DNA of 25,000 bases from contig JAKLZA010000018.1 in assembly GCA_030704615.1 (NCBI GenBank), positions 1 through 25,000 of the forward strand. Reading direction: 5' to 3'. Shown here piece after piece: positions 1 through 7,924 of this stretch. The DNA is from Takakia lepidozioides (Eukaryota; Streptophyta; Takakiopsida; Takakiales; Takakiaceae). Position numbers and translations under genes: made by a program. The notes under the pieces were generated by a model. It searched no databases. It saw only the letters and a program-made list of their open reading frames with translations, and had not been told where the DNA came from. Every line of letters starts with the position of its first letter. The stretch's first letter is position 1.

Positions 1-33
1 ATACCGAACGCCAACAATTCAAAATTAAGATGT

Positions 34-69
34 TCTCTGATATGAGTCCAATCTCTGATATGAGTTCAA
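34..69. repeat. 18-bp tandem duplication
   Basis: The unit TCTCTGATATGAGTYCAA occurs twice head to tail (34-51 and 52-69) with one mismatch. No function is apparent. Confidence 0.6.
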
Positions 70-648
70 AACATGGTTGTGAATACTGGCTGCACGTTAA
101 ATAAAGTAAAAGAGTATATGTTTTGAGGTTCTTTACTTTATTTGTTTACAAGTAGCTTACCTTGAGCTTCAGCCATCTGAATCCTCTATAGTGCTTGCCA
201 AGTCCACCAAAAGATTGTAGGCTTCTCTACTCACTGAGGAATGATCCACTATCATAACTTCATTTAAACGAGTGCAACTCTCATGAGCCAAGTGACAATA
301 ATGAGACAAAAAGTAATGCAAATGGAAGCACTCCAATTCTTCTCTCCTTTTCCTCTACCATATGCCAAGTCAGCTCAAAGGACACAACGACCGTGTGGCA
401 AGTCTGGAATCTGAAATAGGGTTGGGTTAGGTGCCCGACGTCAAGCCCTATGTGTCTGTACTCCTCATGGCCCCAAATCTTGGGTGCCAATGTGCTCAAC
501 AGCGCCATCAACGTGCATGTCCTCAATGTGCAAAAGTCCACCTAGAAATAGACCAACAACGTAATCAAAAGTCAACGTTTACTTGAGGTTGCTACAACTT
601 GTCCAAATCAGAAATTGAAAACAAAATTGAAGAGGTTTCATACTTAAC
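70..648 (-). other. Left margin; possible trailing exons of the integrase gene
   Basis: No gene is recognised here. Reading the minus strand, an acceptor-like TAG before 354 opens a frame to a stop at 169-171, with a donor-like AAG/GTAAGC at 161/160. The frame is coding-like (it includes the short stretch HLAHESCTRLNEV). A donor-like CGG/GTGAGT at 653/652 ends the last recognisable integrase exon, so further 3' exons here are plausible. The join between them is not in frame in any way I could verify. Treat this as a weak inference. Confidence 0.2.
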
Positions 649-652
649 TCAC

Positions 653-2375
653 CCGTGCAACCTCTCATACTCACCAAAGCAGCGAGCTAGAGCATGCGAG
701 GGACGATATCTACCCATCTCGTTGATCTGGCGAACAAGATGGTTGTTCCAGACACCTAGATACTCGTCGACAACTGCCTGGAGAATGGGGACATACACCT
801 CAACAAATGATGCCCGTTGATAACGATCATCTGGAATGAAGAGCCCCTCAAGAACCATCTCTTGGATTGCACTCTTGTAATACCACATAACTTTCTCCCA
901 GAGCTGCCTCCACCAATGCCCAATACGCTACACACAAGTTCCATTTATAAAAGAAAATTATTGGTCAAGATACCAAAAAAAAATGTGCATACATTTAGTC
1001 ACACTTCACATAGGTGCCTAGTTATCAATCATATTTATTTAATACAACAAGGCTATTTAAAAATAAAATAAAATGCAATCATAGCTTTAATAACTTCTGT
1101 TTTACCTGATTGTGCATAGAAGAACCAACAAAAAAAAGGTTTCTTGTTGTTGCTCGTGCTTGTTCTATGTGCTGATGAATGAGGGTATGTTCACATGCAA
1201 AATCAGATCTAACACGTAGTGGGGCTCCGAACTTATATATAGCTACTCTGAATGGCTCATAGATAGTCTCCTTAGTCTATCCTTAGCTACTGTCGCGTAG
1301 AGCACGTAACGAGAGGCGCCATCTATGCAGCCATGTACTCACAGACCATACATTGAAAGCTTATCAGAGGGTGCATGAGCGCAATACATTTTAAAGTTTA
1401 GAATTAATCAAAAAGAAATCAAGTGAACAAAACATATGCATAAATAGAAAAGAGATAGCATTATAATGAATATCATAAACTTACAGTCAATATGCCACAA
1501 TGTCATTGGTGTTGTAACATTGTATTGAGGCCGCGCTAGGGGGTAATGCTCTATACCTCTTTTATTTATTTTTTTCTTTTTTCTTTTTTAAATTTAAAGG
1601 GGATGAAGCCCCAATCTTTTATTAATAACGGGGAAAAAATAAACCCTTGTGGGGCCATAAGGCATGCATACCTGACGGTGAGGGACGAACCCAGAGTTCT
1701 TTTAACGGAGAGAGAACCATCCGAGCGGATGAATGATAAATCCTACGATTGAGAGCTAAACGAGGAAAAGTCACGAGTGATAGCAGAAGCTCGCGAGATG
1801 CGAACTCCTGAGTGAGGGCTAGGATTAGAATCGAAGCCAGCAAGCTCAGACTAAGACCTACCATGGCGATCAAGAGAGGACCTCTTTTCATAGTGAGCCC
1901 CTAAGAAATTAATCAATGGAAAAGAAAGGTCATAAAGAATAAAAACAAGGAATGTGCCATTGATAACCAACACATCTACCAATTCCACATGTTTAATGGT
2001 ACCTTATAACACTTGCAATGCTCTTGCGATCTTCCGCCTGGGAGCCCTCACATTCAACTGTGTCAGGGCTACTTTGACGTGCAAAATGCCCCAATTTGCA
2101 CCATGCTCCCCAATTGGAAGAGTGGATTGAATTCTTTTTGACAATTCCTCAATGGTGAAGCTACCATATACCTTGAATTTGTAACCCAGGGCCTTTGTCA
2201 AAAGCCTCGTCAACTATCTAGGGTCTTTAATACTTAGAGCTTCAACAACTTTTTTGAAAGTAACTCCTTGGTTGAGCATGGTCTGAACATAGGTCACTAG
2301 GTCTGCCATAGGCTGAACACCCTGATCAGCCATAACTAAAAAGTAGTTGCAATAATCACTGTGCCATAGCTGCAT
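653..2375 (-). pseudogene. Broken rve-type DDE integrase gene with introns
   Basis: Minus-strand pieces spell a retroviral-like integrase of the type found as lone genes or DNA-transposon genes in many eukaryotes. Exon 1 (2375 or 2333 to about 2004) has a helical N-terminal region ending LNVRAPRRKIARALQVL. Exon 2 (1900-1880 plus 1554-1485) ends TLWHID at a GTAAGT donor. Exon 3 (about 1367-1106) has VHGCIDGASRYV (first catalytic Asp) and RVRSDFACEH (second Asp), ending HNQ at a GTAAAA donor. Exon 4 (927-653) starts RIGHWWRQLW after an AG acceptor and contains WNNHLVR. Lesions: TAG at 2214-2216, TAA at the end of exon 1, a retroposon inside exon 2, no AG before exon 3, TGA at 1339-1341, a frameshift near 1270, and Gly in place of the third catalytic acid (919-921). 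Terminal inverted repeats were not found. The family call rests on remembered motif patterns and is fairly firm; the exact superfamily is open. Confidence 0.72.
1564..1879 (-). mobile_element. Poly(A)-tailed non-LTR retroposon (SINE or 5'-truncated LINE)
   Basis: Read on the minus strand, a 316-bp insertion begins at 1879 and ends in an A-rich tail (1564-about 1592), preceded by a GGGG-CTTCAT-CCCC hairpin, a 3'-end structure of the kind seen in plant LINE/SINE elements. It is flanked by 9-bp direct repeats (ACCTCTTTT on the plus strand) at 1555-1563 and 1880-1888, read as the target-site duplication. Removing the element and one repeat rejoins the integrase exon 2 reading frame, which independently supports the boundaries. 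No coding capacity is seen. No clear tRNA-type A and B boxes were found, so a truncated LINE is as likely as a SINE. Confidence 0.7.
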
Positions 2376-2898
2376 CCAAAGAAACTAGGGTTAATTGAAC
2401 TACCTAATGTTACTTCAGCTCATGATTTTCCTGAGAATTTGGAAAAAAAACTAAAACAACCACAACTATATTCAATCAGTTTGTCTCTTAACCACTTCCT
2501 CTCTCCACCGGAGCGCCAAAAAGCTAACCACTCATCGATTCCTTGTCACAATCTGAGGCTGCAAACGACCCTAGCCAGAAGAAGGGTATCGAGGTGCATG
2601 GCGTCAAAGCTCCACAGTCCGCATTCGCCGCGACCCACCGAACTGAACCCTCAATAATTCTCCCAAAAATCCCAAATCCGACCTCCAACTCCCAAACCAC
2701 CGCAAACTAATGTTCAGGAACCCTAAACCCCCAAAACACCATGTTTTCCCCTACCTCGAACAAACCCTGCCCGCGCGCGGGCATTCTACAGAAAAATTTG
2801 GATCGTATGGAATTCCCGTATAAATTTACTCGGTATTCATATAAATACTTGGTATAAAGTATGGTCACGCAAGACCGCCATCCTCCCAGGGGTAATCT
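2376..2898. other. Spacer, probable 5' flank of the integrase gene
   Basis: No convincing coding frame on either strand. On the minus strand this would be the promoter and leader of the integrase gene at 2375. A TAG stop lies in frame just upstream of the ATG at 2375, so the protein does not extend further in this frame. An alternating CG run (CCCGCGCGCGGGC) lies near 2769-2781. Confidence 0.4.
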
Positions 2899-2982
2899 GT
2901 GGTAGCCGACATCTTTCCAGTGGCAACCGGCATTTTTCCAGTGGACATGGGCATATTTCCCGTGGTCATGGGTGCAAAACTG
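2899..2982. repeat. 21-bp imperfect tandem repeat, three units plus a partial fourth
   Basis: Units start with GTGG at 2899, 2920 and 2941, with a degenerate fourth at 2962. The shared pattern is GTGG-NNNNNG-CATNTTTCC. The period is a multiple of three and both strands stay open (plus strand gives repeated IFPV-type heptads, minus strand HWK-type heptads), but the surrounding frame shows no recognisable protein. Confidence 0.7.
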
Positions 2983-4055
2983 AAAGAGAAAGCATGGCCT
3001 TTTGGCATCGATGTGAGCTTGTTGGGTCATAGCCTATCGGCCTAGTGCCGGGTTCCATGGGCACTCCTAAGGCCCAAGCAACCGTGAGGGAATCGCCCCT
3101 TAAAAATGAGAAAGGGTGGACACCTTTCCGGTCACCCCTCTAAAATCTTGGCACCAATTGCCATGTAGTCCCATCACATAGTTAATGCTGATTAATATAA
3201 GTTTTAGATGAAGAGGTCAAAATTCATCCCCTCTCTGAAAATCTAATCTACTTTGGATCAGTGACATTTTTTTTTCTGGCGAATAATCGCCAGATTTCGA
3301 CCTGGAAAATGGGTCAGCTATTTTTACTAAGGAATTATGGGAATAAAAATCAAGAAAATCGCCAGAAAGCGCCAAAGGATAAATACCAGGAGCCAGATTT
3401 GTCCTACGTGGACCTGTAAAAATATGACACCTGTGATATAGCCTTCTTTTCCAGCTCTGTCACCTCGTTATTCTCGCCAGTTGGGTAGAATCTACATGTC
3501 GCCCTGCCTGCGATTTTGGAAAAGTGAAAAAAGAACACTGCTTTGGATGAAGGAAAAGACAAAGGTGTCAGTCAGCTAGGGACGCCGCTAAACTTGATAT
3601 CCCCTTAACGTCTTTTGTACTACTGTGCGGGAGTTCTCCTGTCCTCTGCATGTCAACGGATGTAAAGGGCGGGTAGTGTGGACTTAGAAGAGCAGGCTTT
3701 GTAGACGGGACATCAGGTCCCGCAGAGGAATACGCTCAACTCGGGATTCGATCCCTAGTTCCAGCCTTAGGTTAGCAGAAGAGAAATTCAAAATCCAACG
3801 AGGAATGATCCGCTGCCGAGACGCGGCAGGAAACGAGAGTGTAGGGCAGCCGTGCTCTGTGTCTCGCAGACGTGCTCTGCTATGAGCACCCGTCTGCTTG
3901 AACCTTTGCTGTCTCTCCATCATGAACGAGGTTGAAGCTTTCATGGGTAGACAAGGAAGTTGGGAGATACTTTACTCGGGACAGAAGCTGCATGCTGCAA
4001 GTGAGCAGCGCAGGTTGCACAAGTTTGAGAGGGAGCAGCATCGCGTACAATATGT
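2983..4055. other. Spacer and 5' flank of PPR gene 1
   Basis: No gene recognised. Contents: the hairpin at 3276-3293, a T-run at 3267-3275, and a recurring CGCCAG hexamer (near 3289, 3360 and 3475). The last 150 bases before the ATG of PPR gene 1 resemble the same region upstream of PPR gene 3 (shared GCAG-CGCAGGTT and GAG-GAGCAG blocks), so the tandem duplication included the leader. Confidence 0.4.
3276..3293. repeat. Perfect 7-bp hairpin
   Basis: CTGGCGA-ATAA-TCGCCAG forms a 7-bp stem with a 4-nt loop, directly after a T-run. No associated gene boundary explains it. Confidence 0.55.
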
Positions 4056-7000
4056 ATGGCATGCGTGGCGTCCTCCACATTTTCTGGTAAGTGCCCTCAC
4101 AATTGTCCCGGACGCCACGCTGATTGCAAGACTGGCCCTGTCATGAAAACTTCAAGAATTTCTGGACTCTACACACAGTACGGGACGCCTGCGCAGTTTC
4201 CGAACCGCATTGTGTTGAGATTTAGCTCAAACTGTTTCAAACCGATTGCGCGACAGTGGAGACGAGTAGAGGAGGACCAAATTGAAAGAGAGAGGGATAA
4301 GCCAGGAGGTCACTTATGCAAATATCCAAAAATCAAATATGCAGACGTGGAGAAGCTCCAGAACCAGTATGGTGCAGACCCCAGTCAATGGTGGGGAAAT
4401 CGAAGCACGCAGATCCATCCTATAAGACCAGACAAGAATAGCAACGAGGAACTGTGGATTGATAGCTACGAGAAACCTACTTGGGTGCCTGGTAAATTGG
4501 AGAAGCTGCATGCACCTAGGGCCAAATATCCAAAAATTAGAAATAAAGACGAGGAGAAGCGGTGGAAGGACTATTTTTCAAACCCCAGTCAATGCTGGGA
4601 CAATCGAGGCAGAAAGATGCAACCTCGAGGACCAGATTTCAAGCGCAAGAGTACCTACGAGGGGCTATGGGTTGCTGGCGACAAAAAACCTGTGTGGGTG
4701 GATGGTGAATTGAAAGCAGTAACAGCACAAATGTGTGAGTCAGGCAGCCCCCCCATGATAGACTCTTTTCAAAGATGCGGGTATGTGAAGACACTCTGTA
4801 AGGTAGGACAACTGAAAGCAGCCCTGCAGATTTTGAACCAAGGAGGCATTTCTGTAGACTCCAAAACTTATGTTTGTCTATTACAGGAGTGCATCAAGAG
4901 GAAAGGCCTGGCAGAGGGAAAGGAGGTGCAAGCCCACATTATCCAAAGTGGATTCAAGCCAGACATCTTTCTACACAACACCCTTGTCAACATGCATGCT
5001 AAGTGCGGGAGCATTGTGGATGCCCGACTAGTGTTTGACGAAATGCCTGAAAGAGGTACGGTGACATGGAATATAATGATAGCAGGATATGCCAACCGGG
5101 GATATTGTCAGGAGGCCCTCGAGACCTATCAGCAAATGATAGAGATAGGGGTGGCACCCAACCGGGTTACGTTCATTTGCGTACTCAAGGCATGTGCTGG
5201 CCTAGCAGATCTGGAAAAGGGCAAAGATGTCCATGCTGACATCCTGAAATCTGGAACTGTGCCAAATATCATCATGAATAATACCCTTGTCAATATGTAC
5301 TCCAAATGTGGGAGCATGGAGGATGCAAAGGGAGTGTTCAACAGTATGACTGAACGAGATGTGGTCTCATGGAGTGGGATGATGGCAGGATATGCGCAGC
5401 ATGGGTGTGGGATGGAGGCTTTGGAGGCTTATGAGCAAATGATCCGGGATGGGGTGAAGCCTGACCAGATCACCTTTGTTGCCATTTGCAATGCGTGTGC
5501 CAGCCTGGCAGACCTGGAAAAGGGCAAAGAGCTCCATGCTGACATCATGAAAGCTGGAATTGTACCAGATATCATTCTGGATACTGCCCTTGTCAACATG
5601 TATGCCAAATGTGGGAGCATTGACGATGCAATACGAGTATTCAGTAATATGGCTGACCGAGATCTGGTTTCATGGAGTGCAATGGTTGGAGGATATGCGC
5701 AACATGGGTATGGAATGGAGGCTTTAAAGACCTATGGACAAATGGTGCAGAAACGGGTGAAGCCCGACCAGGTCACATATGTTTGCGTGTGCAATGCGTG
5801 TACCAGCCTGGGAGCCTTGGACAAAGCCAAAGAGGTGCATGCTGATATTGTGAAAGCAGGTATTGTTCCAAATATCATCTTGGGCACTACCCTTGTTGAC
5901 ATGTATGCCAAATGTGGGAGCATCGAGGATGCAAAGCGAGTGTTCGACAATATGGCTGAACGAAATGTCGTGTCATGGAACACGATGATTGCAATATATG
6001 CCCAGCGTGGGTGTGGGATGGAGGCTTTAGAGACATACAACCAGATGATGCTGGAAGGGGTGAAGCCTGACGAGGTCACATTTGTTTGCGTTTGCAATGC
6101 CTGTGCCAGCCTTGCAGCTCTGGAAAAGGGCAGAGAGTTCCATGCTTACATCATGAATGCTGGAATTGTACCAAATATCAATCTCAACAACACCCTCATA
6201 GACATGTATGCCAAATGCGGGAGCATGGAGGATGCAAAGGGAGTATTCGACAGTGTGGCTGAACGGGATGTGGTCTCATGGAATGCAATGATCGCAGGCT
6301 ATGCCCAGCATGGTTGTCTAAGGGAGGCCCTGGAACTATTTGAAGAAATGCAAAAGGAAGGGTTGAAACCAACAAGTATCACCTTTATATGTGTTCTCTG
6401 TGCATGTAGCCATGGGGGCCTAGTGGATGAAAGCAGACACTACTTTCATTCCCTTAGTCAAGATCATGGCCTCACTCCTACAGTGGAGCACTTTGGCTGC
6501 ATGGTGGACCTTCTTGGCCGTGCGGGCCAATTGGATGAGGCAGAGGACTTCATAAACAAAATGCCAATCCAACCTTATGCTACGGTGTGGAAAGCCTTGC
6601 TTGGTGCCTGCAGAATTCATGGCAACATAGAGGTAGCAGAGCGTGCGGCAAAATCTATTTTCAAGTGGGATCAACAGGACGCAGCAACTTATGTGTTGCT
6701 ATCCAACATCTATGCTGCAGCTGGCAGGTGGGATGATACTGCAAAGGTGAGAAAAATGATGAAGGCCAGAGGTGTCAGAAAGGAGCCAGGTCGTTGCTGC
6801 ATTGAGGTTGGCAATGGGGTGCACACATTTGTGGTAGGTGATGAATTGCATCCTCAAATCAAGGAAATCCATGCTGAGCTGAGAAGATTGTCTGGGCAGA
6901 TGGAGGAGGCAGGGTATGTGCCTGACACACGCTTTGTATTGCATGAATGGGAAGAGGAGCAAAAGGAATATTCTCTTTGCTACCACAGTGAGAAGCTGGC

Positions 7001-7193
7001 GATTGCTTTTGGGCTGATCAGCACAGCCCCTGGGACACCTCTTCATATCATCAAAAACCTTCGGGTGTGTGGTGACTGCCACACAGCCACCAAGTTCATC
7101 TCAAAGATAGTTGGGAGAGAAATTATTGTACGGGATGCGAACCGCTTTCACCACTTCCAGAATGGGACTTGTTCTTGCGGGGAGTACTGGTGA
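4056..7193 (+). CDS. PPR gene 1: PDF-like N-terminus, PLS-type PPR array, E and DYW domains
   Basis: A predicted organellar C-to-U RNA-editing factor of 1045 aa, uninterrupted in one exon. Residues 1-70 are basic and poor in acids, consistent with an organelle transit peptide. Residues 89-156 and 157-224 are two aromatic PDF-like motifs (for example NPSQCWDNRGRK then LWVAGDKKPVWV). Residues about 242-268 form a first helical PPR-like unit. Residues 269-773 are five complete L-S-P triplets of 101 aa each, followed by L2-S2 and E motifs. The last 136 residues are a DYW deaminase domain of the PG type: KEPGRC box, catalytic HSE at 977-979, zinc cysteines CGDC at 1005-1008, HH at 1032-1033 and CSC at 1039-1041. 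The protein ends in EYW rather than DYW. The start is uncertain: a second in-frame ATG lies at 4143, and the ATG at 4056 is not conserved in PPR gene 3. Binding and editing roles come from the family; the target is unknown. Confidence 0.9.
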   Translation: MACVASSTFSGKCPHNCPGRHADCKTGPVMKTSRISGLYTQYGTPAQFPNRIVLRFSSNCFKPIARQWRRVEEDQIERERDKPGGHLCKYPKIKYADVEKLQNQYGADPSQWWGNRSTQIHPIRPDKNSNEELWIDSYEKPTWVPGKLEKLHAPRAKYPKIRNKDEEKRWKDYFSNPSQCWDNRGRKMQPRGPDFKRKSTYEGLWVAGDKKPVWVDGELKAVTAQMCESGSPPMIDSFQRCGYVKTLCKVGQLKAALQILNQGGISVDSKTYVCLLQECIKRKGLAEGKEVQAHIIQSGFKPDIFLHNTLVNMHAKCGSIVDARLVFDEMPERGTVTWNIMIAGYANRGYCQEALETYQQMIEIGVAPNRVTFICVLKACAGLADLEKGKDVHADILKSGTVPNIIMNNTLVNMYSKCGSMEDAKGVFNSMTERDVVSWSGMMAGYAQHGCGMEALEAYEQMIRDGVKPDQITFVAICNACASLADLEKGKELHADIMKAGIVPDIILDTALVNMYAKCGSIDDAIRVFSNMADRDLVSWSAMVGGYAQHGYGMEALKTYGQMVQKRVKPDQVTYVCVCNACTSLGALDKAKEVHADIVKAGIVPNIILGTTLVDMYAKCGSIEDAKRVFDNMAERNVVSWNTMIAIYAQRGCGMEALETYNQMMLEGVKPDEVTFVCVCNACASLAALEKGREFHAYIMNAGIVPNINLNNTLIDMYAKCGSMEDAKGVFDSVAERDVVSWNAMIAGYAQHGCLREALELFEEMQKEGLKPTSITFICVLCACSHGGLVDESRHYFHSLSQDHGLTPTVEHFGCMVDLLGRAGQLDEAEDFINKMPIQPYATVWKALLGACRIHGNIEVAERAAKSIFKWDQQDAATYVLLSNIYAAAGRWDDTAKVRKMMKARGVRKEPGRCCIEVGNGVHTFVVGDELHPQIKEIHAELRRLSGQMEEAGYVPDTRFVLHEWEEEQKEYSLCYHSEKLAIAFGLISTAPGTPLHIIKNLRVCGDCHTATKFISKIVGREIIVRDANRFHHFQNGTCSCGEYW
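4320..4727 (+). repeat. Two PDF-like motif repeats within PPR gene 1
   Basis: Two 68-residue repeats each follow the pattern KYPKI, then acidic/basic helix, then DPSQWW or NPSQCW, then DNRG, then PDFK-type basic, then LW, then WV. This matches the aromatic PDF motif known from OSB-type single-stranded-DNA-binding proteins of plant organelles. The first copy is more degenerate (Gly instead of Asp after WW, and no F in the PDF position). Confidence 0.72.
4860..6374 (+). repeat. Five 303-bp PLS triplet repeats in PPR gene 1
   Basis: Each unit is L (35 aa), S (31 aa) and P (35 aa), with no length variation across five copies. Position 5 and last-residue pairs for S and P motifs, in order, are N/G, N/N, N/D, S/D, T/D, S/D, T/N, N/D, N/D, N/T. 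Confidence 0.88.
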
Positions 7194-7470
7194 AATGATG
7201 CTTTTCTCGTAAGCTGGTTCATTTTACCCTTTTCGGGGAATGGTGGCTATGACCTACTGTTGAGGACATTTCCTTTGTGGCATACAACCCTTCTCAGCCC
7301 TGATTCTGAGGTCTACCCACCATCAGATTAGATCATGCTTCCCGATAAGCAGCGGCGGTCTGGTTACAGGCTGTAAGTGTTGTTGTTCAGGGTGGTAAAG
7401 ATCAAAATGTGGAGGCCTGCACTGCTGCTTCAGCTACTATGTGGCCAAAGATTTGACACGTGGCTAGTGT
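7194..7470 (+). other. 3' flank (likely 3' UTR) of PPR gene 1
   Basis: The block CGGGGAATGKTGGCTAT and neighbours recur after PPR gene 3 (about 20990-21055). A later stretch around 7338-7465 recurs after PPR copy 2 (about 12764-12922). So the 3' flank belongs to the duplicated unit. Confidence 0.6.
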
Positions 7471-7529
7471 TGGATTGCATTGTCATGTCTTGAAGGAAGA
7501 CACAAAGATTTTATTCATTTCCTGCACCA

Positions 7530-7800
7530 AGAGGGTACGGGACAAGTGGTCTGTGCAGGGGGTCATCTTCAAATGCTCTACAACCTGGGAAAAAAGGTAT
7601 GTGTTGATCAGTTGCAAACCCCTGATTTCTTGCCCTTATTCTGGTATCTCTGGCCATTTTTCTACCCATCCAATATGTGGGACCATAGATGTATCTACTA
7701 CTCAGGATCACACTGGTCTCTCTGTTTCCTTTTCTTATGTGATGCATCCCCTATGCTGCCCCATGATCTGTCCTAAATTCTCATCTCTTCACTCTCAATG
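7530..7800 (+). repeat. Duplicated downstream segment (copy 1), with a conserved splice-donor-like site
   Basis: CTGTGCAGGGG, then ATCTTCA, then TACAACCTGGGA, then AGGTATGT match 15150-15410 in the same order, followed by a looser match. In both copies the block ends at a donor-like AG/GTATGT, suggesting a spliced 3' UTR or a relic exon. A possible peptide (CAG-L-MLYNLG) is similar in the two copies, but no protein family is recognised. Confidence 0.6.
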
Positions 7801-7924
7801 GCACAAGAAAGTCGCGTCTGCATACTTGTGTAGGACTGCACTCAAGAGTGTTGTACATGGAGTTAATCAGGCCTGTTGCTGTACTGCAGATGAATTGTGG
7901 ACAGAGGTTCTGTGTATGCAGTAA

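Noticed and set aside
1622-1891. 89-codon minus-strand frame with a hydrophobic start
   Set aside because: It lies almost wholly inside the retroposon and spans its boundary.
2707-3030. 107-codon minus-strand frame over the 21-bp repeat
   Set aside because: No homology recognised; its length is explained by the repeat being a multiple of three.
3358-3480. Recurring CGCCAG as a regulatory element
   Set aside because: Only a few occurrences, with no fixed spacing or link to a promoter.
3735-3765. tRNA T-arm-like GGGATTCGATCCC
   Set aside because: No acceptor stem, D-arm or anticodon arm could be placed around it.
5129-6097. Long minus-strand frames opposite the PPR arrays (also at 18385-20136)
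   Set aside because: They recur with the 303-bp period and are antisense shadows of the PPR motifs.
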